Part shown: one piece after another, positions 23,458 through 32,026 of the stretch
Position numbering within the stretch: the first letter of the stretch is position 1
How the letters are laid out: each line of letters starts with the position of its first letter
Source of the DNA: an uncultured Erysipelotrichaceae bacterium
GTDB taxonomy: Bacteria; Bacillota_I; Bacilli_A; Erysipelotrichales; Erysipelotrichaceae
Assembly: GCA_902775735.1 (NCBI GenBank)
Contig: CACYNH010000026.1
Coordinates: 1 to 35,561 of the forward strand
DNA: 35,561 bases
Reading direction: 5' to 3'
Translations under genes and position numbers: made by a program
Notes under the pieces: generated by a model
What the model was told of the DNA's origin: nothing
What the model saw: the letters and a program-made list of their open reading frames with translations, nothing else
The model's database searches: none

Positions 23458-23470
23458 ATTAGGCTACAAT
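23443..23470 (+). promoter_or_regulatory. Candidate promoter of the YgiQ operon
   Basis: TTAACT (23443-23448) and TACAAT (23465-23470) are 16 bases apart, overlapping the end of the phosphoesterase gene. Confidence 0.4.
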
Positions 23471-23488
23471 AGGGAAAAGGATAAAACT

Positions 23489-25474
23489 ATGGCAAAAGGA
23501 TTTCTGCCTCTGACAAGAGAAGAGATGGAAGAAAAGGGATGGGACCGTCCCGATTTTGTCTATGTATGCGGCGATGCATACGTTGACCATTCCAGTTTCG
23601 GCCTGGCCATCATTTCACGTGTTCTGGAGCACGCCGGCTACAAGGTGGCGCTGATCTGCCAGCCCGACTGGCGGAATCCGGAAAGCGTCACCATCTATGG
23701 CGAGCCGCGCCTTGGCTTCCTGGTGACATCAGGAAATATGGACTCGATGGTCAATCATTACACCGTCGCGAAAAAAAGAAGAAACATGGACGCCTACAGT
23801 CCCGGCGGCAAAGCCGGCATGAGACCGGATTACGCCCTGACTGTCTACTGCAACCTGATCCGGCGCACCTATAAGAAAACGCCGCTGATTGTCGGCGGCA
23901 TCGAGGCCAGCCTCAGACGCATGGGCCATTACGACTACTGGAGCGACAAGGTGAGAAGGTCGGTGCTGCTCGACGCCGGTGCGGATCTGATTTCCTATGG
24001 CATGGGAGAGAGGTCCATCGTCGCCATCGCACACGCTCTGAACAGCGGTCTTTCCGTCCGCGACATCACTTTCATTGACGGCACTGTGTATAAAACCCGC
24101 GATCTGGAAAGCCTGACTGATGCGGTAAGACTGCCTGATTTTGAAACCATCACGGAAGATAAGAGAGCCTACGCGGAAAGCTTCCGGATCCAGTACCAGA
24201 ATACCGATCCCTTTACCGCGAAGAGATTATATGAAACCTATGGCGGCAAGATGTTTGTCGTCCAGAATCCGCCTTCAAAACCATTGAGCGTCAAAGAAAT
24301 GGATGAGGTCTACGCCCTGCCTTACATGCGGGCCTGGCATCCGTCTTATGATAAGGAAGGGGGAATCCCCGCCTTCGGGGAAATCAAGTTCTCCCTCACC
24401 AGCAACCGCGGCTGCTTCGGCGAATGCAATTTCTGCGCGCTGACCTTCCATCAGGGAAGAATCGTCCAGGTGCGCAGCCACGAATCGATCCTTGATGAAG
24501 CGAAGCAGTTTCTCAGAGAACCGGATTTCAAGGGATATATCCATGACGTCGGCGGCCCGACGGCCCAGTTCAGGGGTCCCTCCTGTCAGAAACAGCTGAA
24601 ATACGGCACGTGCACAAACAGGAAGTGCCTGTATCCGAAGATCTGTCCGAACATGGATGTGGATCACCAGGATTATCTGACGCTGCTCAGAAAACTGCGG
24701 GAGCTTAAAGGTGTCAAAAAAGTGTTCGTCAGATCCGGCATCCGCTTTGACTATCTGCTGGCGGATCCTGACCGCACATTCCTGGATGAACTGTGCCGTT
24801 ATCATGTCAGCGGCCAGCTGCGGGTGGCGCCCGAGCATATCAGCGACAATGTTCTTTCAAAAATGGGCAAGCCGCCGGTGCAGGTCTACAACCGCTTCAT
24901 AAGGGAATTTGAAAAAGCCAACGAGCGCTGCGGCCTGAATCAGTACGCCGTTCCCTATCTCATGAGCTCACACCCGGGCAGCACCCTCAAAGACGCGATT
25001 GCCTTAGCGGAATATCTTAACGAACACCGGCTCAATCCCCAGCAGGTCCAGGATTACTATCCGACCCCGGGAACCATCTCCACCTGCATGTATTACACGC
25101 ATCTGGATCCGGAAACGATGAAGCCGGTCTATGTCACCGACAATCCCCATGAAAAAGCGATGCAGAGAGCGCTCATCCAGTACCGCAGTCCGGCCAACTA
25201 TGACCTGGTGAAGGAGGCGCTGCTCAAAGCGGGCAGAAAAGATCTCATCGGCTTTGGCAGGGAATGCCTGATTCCGCCAAGGAAACCGGCCGGGGACAAA
25301 CCGCACACGGAAAAGAAAAATGCGGACGGCGCAAAAGGGAGCCGCGACAGAAATAACGGTTCCCGGCACTTTGAAAAAAGAAATGAGAAGAAACCGTCTT
25401 CGGGAAATAACAGAAAAAAAGAGGTAAGAAATGAAACGGATCGGATATTACAACGGAAAGCTCGGCCCCATTGA
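23489..25474 (+). CDS. YgiQ-type radical SAM protein
   Basis: Large radical SAM protein of 661 aa, UPF0313/YgiQ family. Seen: an N-terminal Rossmann-like part (DFVYVCGDAYVDHSSFG), VGGIEASLRRMGHYDYWSDKVR, the cluster motif CFGECNFC (Cys309, Cys313, Cys316), a second Cys set CTNRKCLYPKICPN near residue 380, and APEHISDNVLSKMGKP. The family is widespread but its reaction is not established. The last 60 residues are a Lys/Arg/Asn/Gly-rich disordered tail (GSRDRNNGSRHFEKRNEKK). Its 3' end overlaps the aminotransferase start by 44 bases in another frame. This overlap and the tail are unusual, but the core is intact. Confidence 0.92.
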   Translation: MAKGFLPLTREEMEEKGWDRPDFVYVCGDAYVDHSSFGLAIISRVLEHAGYKVALICQPDWRNPESVTIYGEPRLGFLVTSGNMDSMVNHYTVAKKRRNMDAYSPGGKAGMRPDYALTVYCNLIRRTYKKTPLIVGGIEASLRRMGHYDYWSDKVRRSVLLDAGADLISYGMGERSIVAIAHALNSGLSVRDITFIDGTVYKTRDLESLTDAVRLPDFETITEDKRAYAESFRIQYQNTDPFTAKRLYETYGGKMFVVQNPPSKPLSVKEMDEVYALPYMRAWHPSYDKEGGIPAFGEIKFSLTSNRGCFGECNFCALTFHQGRIVQVRSHESILDEAKQFLREPDFKGYIHDVGGPTAQFRGPSCQKQLKYGTCTNRKCLYPKICPNMDVDHQDYLTLLRKLRELKGVKKVFVRSGIRFDYLLADPDRTFLDELCRYHVSGQLRVAPEHISDNVLSKMGKPPVQVYNRFIREFEKANERCGLNQYAVPYLMSSHPGSTLKDAIALAEYLNEHRLNPQQVQDYYPTPGTISTCMYYTHLDPETMKPVYVTDNPHEKAMQRALIQYRSPANYDLVKEALLKAGRKDLIGFGRECLIPPRKPAGDKPHTEKKNADGAKGSRDRNNGSRHFEKRNEKKPSSGNNRKKEVRNETDRILQRKARPH

Positions 25475-26291
25475 AGAAATGACGCTGCCGATGCAGGACA
25501 GGGCGCTGTTCTTCGGAGACGGTGCGTATGACTTCGCCTTCGCGTACAACCGGGTCATGTTCAGGATTGAGGACCACCTTGACAGATTCTATAACTCCCT
25601 TAAGCTGCTGGAAATCGATCCTCCGTGTGAGAGGGAAGAGCTGAAAAATGAACTGCAGAAATGTGTCGATGCGGCAGAGAGCGCTGAAGGTCTGGCTGTC
25701 TACTGGCAGACTTCCCGCGGCAACTGCCCGCGCAATCACATCTTCCCGCCCAAAGGAACTCCTTCAACGCTGCTGATCACCGTCAGCCCGCTGAAGAAGC
25801 TGAATTACAGTGTTCCGCTGAAGCTGGTCACCGTGGAGGACACAAGATTCCTTCACTGCAATATCAAAACGCTCAACCTGATCCCCAACTGCGTCGCTGC
25901 GCAGAGAGCCGAGGAAGCCGGGTGCCAGGAAGCTGTTTTCCACCGCGGGGAACAGCTGACCGAATGCGCCCACAGTTCGCTTGTGATCATTAAGGATCAG
26001 AAAGTCATCGGGCCGGTTCTCGACAATCTCATCCTGCCGTCCATCACCAGAAAACATGTATGGCAGCTGTGTGAGAAGCTCGGCATTGAAACCGAATCCC
26101 GTTATGTTTCCATGCAGGAAGTGTATGACGCTGACGAAGTGCTTGTTCTTTCCACATCCAAGCTGATGGCAAGAGCCTCGGAAATCGACAGGAAACCGGC
26201 AGGCATGAAGGATCCGGAAACCGCTGAAAAGATCCGTGACGCCTACTTCGCGTGGGTGAAGGAAGAAACCGGCTTCTGGATGGGAGACTAG
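25431..26291 (+). CDS. dat: D-amino-acid aminotransferase (class IV PLP enzyme)
   Basis: PLP enzyme of 286 aa that exchanges amino groups between D-amino acids and 2-oxo acids; in Firmicutes it typically supplies D-glutamate or D-alanine or degrades them. Seen: the N-terminal IGYYNGKLGPIEE, a DRALFFGDGAYDF motif, VYWQTSRG, the Schiff-base Lys146 in CNIKTLNLIPN (position matches Lys145 of the Bacillus enzyme), LTECAHSSLVIIKDQ and a late EVLVLSTSKL loop. Branched-chain aminotransferase and aminodeoxychorismate lyase are relatives; the ALFFGDGAYDF and RFLHCNIKTLN patterns favour D-AAT. It starts inside the YgiQ gene (44-base overlap) with AGAGGTAAG upstream, and iadA follows after 13 bases. Confidence 0.88.
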   Translation: MKRIGYYNGKLGPIEEMTLPMQDRALFFGDGAYDFAFAYNRVMFRIEDHLDRFYNSLKLLEIDPPCEREELKNELQKCVDAAESAEGLAVYWQTSRGNCPRNHIFPPKGTPSTLLITVSPLKKLNYSVPLKLVTVEDTRFLHCNIKTLNLIPNCVAAQRAEEAGCQEAVFHRGEQLTECAHSSLVIIKDQKVIGPVLDNLILPSITRKHVWQLCEKLGIETESRYVSMQEVYDADEVLVLSTSKLMARASEIDRKPAGMKDPETAEKIRDAYFAWVKEETGFWMGD

Positions 26292-26304
26292 AGAGGAAGA
26301 AGAT

Positions 26305-27447
26305 ATGTTCACACTGATCAGAAACGCGCATGTTTACGCGCCGAAGGATCTCGGCGTAAAGGATGTTCTTGTCTGCAATGACAAAATCATCAAAATCGCG
26401 CAGAATATCGTCTTTGACTGGGATGAGGATGATTTCACCGTCATAGAGGCGGACGGAAAGATTCTTGTGCCGGGCTTCATTGACCAGCATGTCCACATCA
26501 TCGGCGGCGGTGGGGAAGACGGCTTCGCTTCCCTGATCCGGGAAATCCAGATGACCGACTGTGTGCGCTATGGCGTCACCACCGTCATCGGATTGCTCGG
26601 CACCGACAATAACGCCAAGAGCGTGGAAACCCTTGTCGCAAGAACAAAGGCACTCAAAGAACAGGGCATGAGCGCCTGGTGCCTGACCGGCTCCTACGCT
26701 TATCCGAGCACCACCCTGACCGGCTCGGTTGCCAGGGATATCGCCTTTATTGAGGAAGTGATCGGCGTCAAGATTGCGATCAGCGACCACCGCTCCAGCA
26801 ACATTTCAAAGGAAGAGCTCGCAAGACTTGCCACCCAGGCCAGAACCGCCGGATTCCTGGCGAAGAAGCCGGGCGTTGTCCATATGCATACCGGCCGCGG
26901 GAAAAAGGGCTACAGCGATGTCCTTGAGATTGTGGAGGAAACCGACATTCCGATCACCCAGTTCCGCCCGACCCATGTGGCGGGACAGAAGGAAAGCGCG
27001 CTGAAGTTCGCGGCGGCCGGCGGCTATCTTGATTTCACATCCGGAACCAGAACAGCGGAAACAGCGGCGAAGATCGCAGAAGCGCTGGAAACCGTCCCTT
27101 TAAAACAGATCACGCTTTCCTCCGATTCCAACGGCAGCTTCCCGAAGTGGAGCGCGGACATGAAGATCATCGGCATGGGCGTCGGCAGGATGGAAACACT
27201 GTTCGATACAGTCCGCCATCTGATCAAAGACCAGAATGTCCCGGTTCCCGATGCGCTTTCGATCATCACCTGCAATGTTGCCGATGCATTGATGCTGGAA
27301 GGCAGAAAAGGCAGGATCGCGAAGGATCTGGACGCCGACATCGTGCTTCTGGATCAGGATCTCAATATCACCGATGTTCTTGCCCTTGGCAGAGTCATGG
27401 TCAGAAACGGTGAGATCACCGCAAAGAATTATTACGATTACGAATGA
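26305..27447 (+). CDS. iadA: Isoaspartyl (beta-aspartyl) dipeptidase
   Basis: Metal-dependent amidohydrolase of 380 aa that cleaves beta-aspartyl dipeptides formed from damaged Asp/Asn residues. Binuclear-site residues align with the E. coli enzyme at a near-constant offset: His62 and His64 in DQHVH, carboxylated Lys156 in GVKIAISDHRS, His195 in HMHTGRGK, His224 in PTHVAGQ and Asp274 in SSDSNGS. The Gly-rich GGGGEDG after the HxH pair is typical of IadA and separates it from dihydroorotase or hydantoinase. GAGGAAGAAG precedes the ATG. It is in one operon with dat; a terminator follows. Confidence 0.95.
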   Translation: MFTLIRNAHVYAPKDLGVKDVLVCNDKIIKIAQNIVFDWDEDDFTVIEADGKILVPGFIDQHVHIIGGGGEDGFASLIREIQMTDCVRYGVTTVIGLLGTDNNAKSVETLVARTKALKEQGMSAWCLTGSYAYPSTTLTGSVARDIAFIEEVIGVKIAISDHRSSNISKEELARLATQARTAGFLAKKPGVVHMHTGRGKKGYSDVLEIVEETDIPITQFRPTHVAGQKESALKFAAAGGYLDFTSGTRTAETAAKIAEALETVPLKQITLSSDSNGSFPKWSADMKIIGMGVGRMETLFDTVRHLIKDQNVPVPDALSIITCNVADALMLEGRKGRIAKDLDADIVLLDQDLNITDVLALGRVMVRNGEITAKNYYDYE

Positions 27448-27450
27448 AAA

Positions 27451-27474
27451 AACGGGGCCGCGTGAGCAGCCCCG
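27451..27474. terminator. Terminator between iadA and the GATase-like gene
   Basis: A CGGGGC/GCCCCG stem with a 10-base loop. On the minus strand it is followed by six Ts, so it best serves the convergent peptidase gene; on the plus strand the T tract is weak. Confidence 0.75.
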
Positions 27475-27479
27475 CTTCA

Positions 27480-28199
27480 TTATTCACAGGCTTCAATCAG
27501 TTTTGCGAAGATCGGCGCCATCGGATTGTTTTCAAGGGTGACAAAGCACTCCGGGTGCCATTGCAGAGCGAGAAGGAACGGATAGCCACCGTCCGCTTCG
27601 AGAGCTTCCACAACGCCATCCTGTGCCCTGGCGGTGACCTTCAGTCCTCTGCCGGTTTCCCTGACCGACTGGTGATGGTAGCTGTTGGTTAAAAGCTCGG
27701 AGCCGAAAAGGGAATGAAGGATGGAATCTTTTTCGATGAGCACCTTGTGGCTGACACAGCAGGAATCCATTTCCTGCTGCTGGTGGCGGAAGGTGGGATC
27801 CGGTCTGAGGGAAACGTCCTGCCAGAGCGTGCCGCCGAAGGCGACATTGATGATCTGGATGCCGCGGCAGATGCCGAGCATCGGTTTTCTGCTTTTATAA
27901 ATTTCCTGAATCAGCCTGATTTCATAGCTGTCGTATTCAAGTCTTGTCATCTGTAGCAGGGGATGGGGACCCTCGCCATAGCTGAGCGGATTGACGTCAA
28001 TGCCGCCCGGGATCAGGAAACCGTCGCACATGGAAACATACTTTTCAATGGCTCCGGGTTCCTCATAAATGGGCAGGATCAGGGGAATGCCGCCTGCCTT
28101 TTCAACCGACTTCAGATAGTTTTCCCCGCATGACTGGATAATACCGTGATTGCGCTCCTGCAGGGTGGGATGCGCGGCGATGCCGATGATGGGTTTCAT
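27480..28199 (-). CDS. Gamma-glutamyl-gamma-aminobutyrate hydrolase family (class I GATase-like)
   Basis: Predicted gamma-glutamyl hydrolase of 239 aa, PuuD-like. Seen: an N-terminal GIAAHPTL strand, FLIPGGIDVNP, the nucleophile elbow LGICRGIQIINVAFGGTLWQD with Cys111, and WHPE with His215 and Glu217, completing a Cys-His-Glu triad. Known: family members split gamma-glutamyl bonds (gamma-glutamyl-GABA in E. coli PuuD). The exact substrate is not determined here, and no other putrescine-pathway gene is present. The start at 28199 follows GAGGAAT; 13 in-frame residues upstream lack such a site. It converges on iadA. Confidence 0.9.
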   Translation of the reverse strand: MKPIIGIAAHPTLQERNHGIIQSCGENYLKSVEKAGGIPLILPIYEEPGAIEKYVSMCDGFLIPGGIDVNPLSYGEGPHPLLQMTRLEYDSYEIRLIQEIYKSRKPMLGICRGIQIINVAFGGTLWQDVSLRPDPTFRHQQQEMDSCCVSHKVLIEKDSILHSLFGSELLTNSYHHQSVRETGRGLKVTARAQDGVVEALEADGGYPFLLALQWHPECFVTLENNPMAPIFAKLIEACE

Positions 28200-28228
28200 A
28201 GTTTGATTCCTCGAATTTTTCCACCAAT

Positions 28229-28237
28229 AATGTACCA
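28229..28237 (-). promoter_or_regulatory. Extended -10 promoter of the GATase-like gene
   Basis: The minus strand reads TG-G-TACATT about 30 bases before the start codon; the -35 is weak. Confidence 0.35.
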
Positions 28238-28329
28238 CATATAAGAAATGCGGGCTGAAAACATTTCAAAGAAATATACAAAATTAATGAAAATTTTTAC
28301 AAATCGGGCTGGAAACCACTGCAATTCAA

Positions 28330-28358
28330 TTGACACTGTTTGCCTATTTTGCTATAAA
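28330..28358 (+). promoter_or_regulatory. Near-consensus promoter of the oligopeptide transporter operon
   Basis: TTGACA (28330-28335) and TATAAA (28353-28358) are exactly 17 bases apart. The resulting 5' leader is about 125 bases. Confidence 0.85.
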
Positions 28359-28406
28359 AAAGCCATAGATCAGTTCCTTTGGATCTGTCTGTTTCCTGCA
28401 GATAAT

Positions 28407-28441
28407 ACCGGCTTTACCAATACAGCCGGTTTCTGTTTCTT
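28407..28441 (+). terminator. Leader hairpin, possible attenuator of the opp operon
   Basis: ACCGGCT (28407-28413) pairs perfectly with AGCCGGT (28424-28430) around a 10-base loop, followed by the T-rich TTCTGTTTCTT. It lies between promoter and first gene, so it could act as an attenuator. No leader peptide with a clear start was seen. Confidence 0.45.
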
Positions 28442-28488
28442 AAAACAGCACGGGATTCCGGGGATCTGGTCAAGGAGGGAAAAAATCA

Positions 28489-30090
28489 ATGAAAAAGTCC
28501 AGAAAGCTTCTTGCAATGGTATTCTCCGGCGCACTTCTTCTGACTTCCTGCGGCACTTCCGATTCAGGCGGAGGCAGTTCCGCCGGCACATCTTCCCAGG
28601 ACACTGATGTGGTCGCGGCAGTTTCGCTCGACTTCACAACAATGGACCCGGTCGACACTTCCGACACTCTGTCGGGCGGCATCCAGCGTCTGATCATGGA
28701 CGGCATGTTCGGTTTCGACGATGACATGAACAACATCCCGATGCTGGCAACCGGCTTCACAGCCAACGATGACGCGACAGAATACGTCCTGACCCTGAGA
28801 GAAGGCATCTCCTTCACAGACGGCACACCGTGGGACGCTGCAGCAGCCAAGGCCAACCTTGACAAGCTCGCCGACACAAGCCGCGGTCTCAAGAGAACAT
28901 CGCTCTTAGGACCGATCATCGACACAGTTGAAATCACAGGCGACTACGAAGTCACTGTGAAACTGACCCAGCCGTTCGGCGCCTTCATCGCGACTCTTGC
29001 CCACCCGGCATGCGTTATGATGAGCCCGAAGGTTCTCGAAAAGGGCGACGCTGAATGCGCGGCTGCTCCGGTCGGAACAGGTCAGTACAAGTTCGTTGAA
29101 TGGGAAAGCGGCGATCACCTCAAAGTCGAACTCAACAAGGACTGGTGGGGATATGAAGCAGGTCTTGCCGACAAGGATTCCGGTTTCAAGAGCGTAAACT
29201 TCAAGGTCGTCACAGAAAGCGCGACAAGAGTTTCCATGATCCAGTCCGGCGACGCCCAGTTCATCTGGCCGATCCCGACAGAAAGCTATGAAACACTCGA
29301 TGCTGACTCCAATGTCAAGGTTTATTCCGATGAAGGTATCGTTGTTTACTATCTGTGCATGAACACACAGAAGGCTCCGTTCGATGATATCCGTGTCCGT
29401 CAGGCAATGAACTATGCGATCGACAAGGACGCTTACATCACAATCATCAGAAACGGTCTCGGCACAAAGGCCACATCGCTCATCGGTCCGGCAGTCGCTG
29501 GCTACAAGAAGAACGAACCGATCGAATACAATGTCGACAAGGCAAAGGAACTGCTCAAGGAAGCAGGCTATGAGGACGGTTTCGAAATCACCCAGTACTA
29601 CAGCTCCAACTCCGCGAATGAAAAGACAGCTCAGTTCATGCAGCAGCAGCTGGCTGAAGTCGGCATCAAGGTCAACCTGGTCGGTCAGGAAAGCGCCATT
29701 ACAAACGCTCTGATCCAGGACTGCACAAAGCCGGGTTCCGAAGCTGAAGTTGATATCTACCACACAGGCTGGTCACCTTCCACAGGCGACGCTGACTGGG
29801 CTCTGAGACCTCTGCTTGCCACTGAGATGTGCCCGCCGGCAAACTACAACATTTCGTACTTTGCCAACGAGGATTATGACGCTCTGATCCACGGCGCTCT
29901 GGAAACAGCTGACCAGGATGAGAGAAACAAGCTCTACGCTGAAGCGCAGGACATCATCTGGGAAGAACTCCCGATCGTTCCGCTGGCAAACAGCTTCAAC
30001 ACATGGGCAACATCCACAAATCTTGAAAACGTCAAGATTTACAAGGATGGCGCGATCAACATCAGAAACGCAAAGTTTGCGGGTCAATAA
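28489..30090 (+). CDS. Oligopeptide/dipeptide ABC transporter substrate-binding lipoprotein
   Basis: Extracellular, lipid-anchored peptide-binding protein of 533 aa, SBP_bac_5 family. Seen: a signal peptide MKKSRKLLAM with lipobox LTSC (Cys21), then a Ser/Gly/Asp-rich linker, the family signature YVLTLREGISFTDGTPWDA, DIRVRQAMNYAID, and the C-terminal YDALIHGALETADQDERNKLYAEAQDIIWEELPIVPL. It captures peptides and hands them to the permeases encoded downstream. AAGGAGGG precedes the ATG. It has its own promoter and is followed by hairpins, which commonly makes the binding protein more abundant than the membrane parts. OppA, DppA and other substrates of the family (nickel, glutathione) cannot be separated by sequence alone. 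Confidence 0.93.
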   Translation: MKKSRKLLAMVFSGALLLTSCGTSDSGGGSSAGTSSQDTDVVAAVSLDFTTMDPVDTSDTLSGGIQRLIMDGMFGFDDDMNNIPMLATGFTANDDATEYVLTLREGISFTDGTPWDAAAAKANLDKLADTSRGLKRTSLLGPIIDTVEITGDYEVTVKLTQPFGAFIATLAHPACVMMSPKVLEKGDAECAAAPVGTGQYKFVEWESGDHLKVELNKDWWGYEAGLADKDSGFKSVNFKVVTESATRVSMIQSGDAQFIWPIPTESYETLDADSNVKVYSDEGIVVYYLCMNTQKAPFDDIRVRQAMNYAIDKDAYITIIRNGLGTKATSLIGPAVAGYKKNEPIEYNVDKAKELLKEAGYEDGFEITQYYSSNSANEKTAQFMQQQLAEVGIKVNLVGQESAITNALIQDCTKPGSEAEVDIYHTGWSPSTGDADWALRPLLATEMCPPANYNISYFANEDYDALIHGALETADQDERNKLYAEAQDIIWEELPIVPLANSFNTWATSTNLENVKIYKDGAINIRNAKFAGQ

Positions 30091-30118
30091 TTCATAGTTC
30101 AGTGAATTGAAATGAAGG

Positions 30119-30153
30119 TGCCTGCTGTCAACTGCAGCAGGCATCTTCTCTTA
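30119..30153 (+). terminator. Intercistronic hairpin after the binding-protein gene
   Basis: A perfect 9-bp stem TGCCTGCTG/CAGCAGGCA with a 7-base loop is followed by the T-rich TCTTCTCTTATTTG. It is probably a leaky terminator or an mRNA-stabilising stem that raises binding-protein yield over the permeases. Confidence 0.65.
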
Positions 30154-30164
30154 TTTGATTTGTT

Positions 30165-30186
30165 GCTGTACGGAGTACAGCCGTAC
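30165..30186 (+). promoter_or_regulatory. Two overlapping, mutually exclusive hairpins before the permease gene
   Basis: GCTGTAC-GGA-GTACAGC (30165-30181) and GTACGG-n7-CCGTAC (30168-30186) share bases and cannot form together. They lie just upstream of the permease ribosome-binding site. Confidence 0.35.
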
Positions 30187-30212
30187 TTTAATAACAGGCA
30201 AAGGAGTTGCTT

Positions 30213-31133
30213 ATGGTCAGATACTTAGTTAAAAAAATTCTGGAAACCCTGCTGACATTGTTTATTGTCACAACGGCTGTGTTTTTCTTTGTCCGCATGA
30301 TTCCGGGCGATCCGGCGCGCGTCATTGCCGGTGAACAGGCAACTCTGGAAGATGTCGAAAACGTCCGCGAATCCCTGGGACTGAACAAGCCGGTCACGGA
30401 GCAGTATGTCATCTATGTCAGCGGGCTTCTGAAAGGGGATCTCGGCACATCGCTCAGAACGAAGCGGCCGGTCACCTTTGAACTGAAAAACCGCTATCCC
30501 AATACAATCAAGCTGGCTTCGATGGCGATCCTGTGGAGCGCGACGGTGGGAATTCTGCTTGGTGTATGGTCGGCAAGGCACCGGACGAAATGGCAGGACT
30601 ACCTGGGCATGACGATCGCGGTTTCCGGTATTTCGCTGCCGAACTTCTGGATCGGATTCATGCTGATATCGCTGTTCTCGGTCAAACTGCACCTGCTGCC
30701 GTCGACCGGGACCGACAGCTTTAAATCCTTTATCCTGCCGGCGCTGACACTGGGAACCAATATCATGGCGATCCTTGCCCGATTCACCAGATCCTCCATG
30801 ATTGAACAGCTCAAGGAGGATTACATCCGCACCGCCCGTTCCAAGGGCATCGGGGAAACTCCGGTCACATGGAAGCACGCGTTCAGAAACTCGATGATTT
30901 CCGTTGTCACCGTCATCGGCATGCAGTTCGGTTTCCTGATCGGCGGCTCCGTCGTCACTGAGCAGGTCTTCGCCTTCAACGGCATCGGCACCCTGCTGGT
31001 CACATCCGTCTCATTCCGCGATTACCCGTGCATCCAGTCGCTGATCCTGATCTTCTCACTGCACTTCATCATCATCAACCTGATCGTTGATATCCTGTAT
31101 GCGGTGCTGAATCCGGAGATCCAGCTGAGTTAA
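30213..31133 (+). CDS. Oligopeptide ABC transporter permease (OppB/DppB type)
   Basis: Integral membrane subunit of 306 aa with six helices. Seen: the N-terminal helix FIVTTAVFFFVRMIPGDPARV, typical of OppB/DppB, a GDLGTSLRTKRPV segment, and the cytoplasmic EAA-type loop RTARSKGIGETPVTWKHAFRN that contacts the ATPases. It forms the channel with the next permease. AAAGGAG lies 6 bases before the ATG at 30213; a TTG six bases upstream is in frame but would sit on that site. The gap to the next gene is 12 bases. Confidence 0.95.
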   Translation: MVRYLVKKILETLLTLFIVTTAVFFFVRMIPGDPARVIAGEQATLEDVENVRESLGLNKPVTEQYVIYVSGLLKGDLGTSLRTKRPVTFELKNRYPNTIKLASMAILWSATVGILLGVWSARHRTKWQDYLGMTIAVSGISLPNFWIGFMLISLFSVKLHLLPSTGTDSFKSFILPALTLGTNIMAILARFTRSSMIEQLKEDYIRTARSKGIGETPVTWKHAFRNSMISVVTVIGMQFGFLIGGSVVTEQVFAFNGIGTLLVTSVSFRDYPCIQSLILIFSLHFIIINLIVDILYAVLNPEIQLS

Positions 31134-31145
31134 AGGAGGGAAAAT

Positions 31146-32012
31146 ATGAGCAAAGATAACAACAAAGTGAAATTTTCCCGCTTCAATGATTTCCTGAGAA
31201 AGTTCAGAAAACAGAAATCCGCGATCTTCGCGCTGGTGATTCTGCTGATCCTGGTGCTGATTGCCATCTTCTGTTATCAGATCGCTCCATACGGCATCAA
31301 TGAATATGATTACTCAAGCGTCCTGCAGGGACCTTCCGCCGCCCACTGGTTCGGAACCGATGAGTTTGGCAGAGACCTCTTCTCCCGCATTCTCTGCGGA
31401 ACAAGAATTTCCCTTACCGTCGGTCTGTGCGCGGTGACGGTCGGCGCCATCAGCGGCACCGTGCTCGGTCTGATCGCAGGTTATTACGGCGGCATTGCCG
31501 AATCGCTGATCATGCGTATGTGCGATGTGCTGTTTGCCTTCCCGGGCATCATCCTGGCAATTGCCATCATCGCGATTCTGGGCTCCGGCATGACCAACGT
31601 CGTCATCGCGGTCGCCGTCTTCTCAATGCCGACATTCTGCCGTCTGGTCAGATCATCGGTGCTTGCGACAAAGGAAAGCGTCTATGTTCAGGCGGAAAGA
31701 AGCCTTGGCGCCACTGACTCGAGAATCCTGTTCAAGCACATCCTGCCGGCGGCCTTCCCGAACATCATCGTTCAGTACACAATGTCCATCGGCAACTCCA
31801 TCATGACCGCCTCCTCACTTTCATTCCTCGGCATGGGCGCCCAGGCGCCGACGCCGGAATGGGGCCTGATTCTTTCAACCGGAAGAACCTATATGGTCAA
31901 CGCGGTGCATATGATGCTGTTCCCGGGTCTTGCGATCTTCATTACCGTTCTGTGCTTCAATCTGCTCGGCGACGGCCTGCGCGACGCGCTGGATCCGAAA
32001 CTCAGTGATTAG
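31146..32012 (+). CDS. Oligopeptide ABC transporter permease (OppC/DppC type)
   Basis: Second channel subunit of 288 aa. Seen: a charged N-terminus followed by the first helix, HWFGTDEFGRDLFSRILCGTRISL (the OppC hallmark), helices around GTVLGLIAGYYGG and GIILAIAIIAILG, and the EAA-type loop QAERSLGATDSRILFKHILPAAFPN. A final LLGDGLRDALDPKLSD is typical. AAAGGAGGG precedes the ATG. Same operon; the first ATPase gene begins 14 bases later. Confidence 0.95.
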   Translation: MSKDNNKVKFSRFNDFLRKFRKQKSAIFALVILLILVLIAIFCYQIAPYGINEYDYSSVLQGPSAAHWFGTDEFGRDLFSRILCGTRISLTVGLCAVTVGAISGTVLGLIAGYYGGIAESLIMRMCDVLFAFPGIILAIAIIAILGSGMTNVVIAVAVFSMPTFCRLVRSSVLATKESVYVQAERSLGATDSRILFKHILPAAFPNIIVQYTMSIGNSIMTASSLSFLGMGAQAPTPEWGLILSTGRTYMVNAVHMMLFPGLAIFITVLCFNLLGDGLRDALDPKLSD

Positions 32013-32026
32013 GAAAGGGGAGAGAT

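Noticed and set aside
28248..28607. 119-residue open frame before and into the binding-protein gene
   Set aside because: It runs across the near-consensus promoter, the leader hairpin and the start of the lipoprotein gene, and has no recognisable content.
28906..29763. 285-residue open frame opposite the peptide-binding lipoprotein gene
   Set aside because: Antisense shadow; no start signal.
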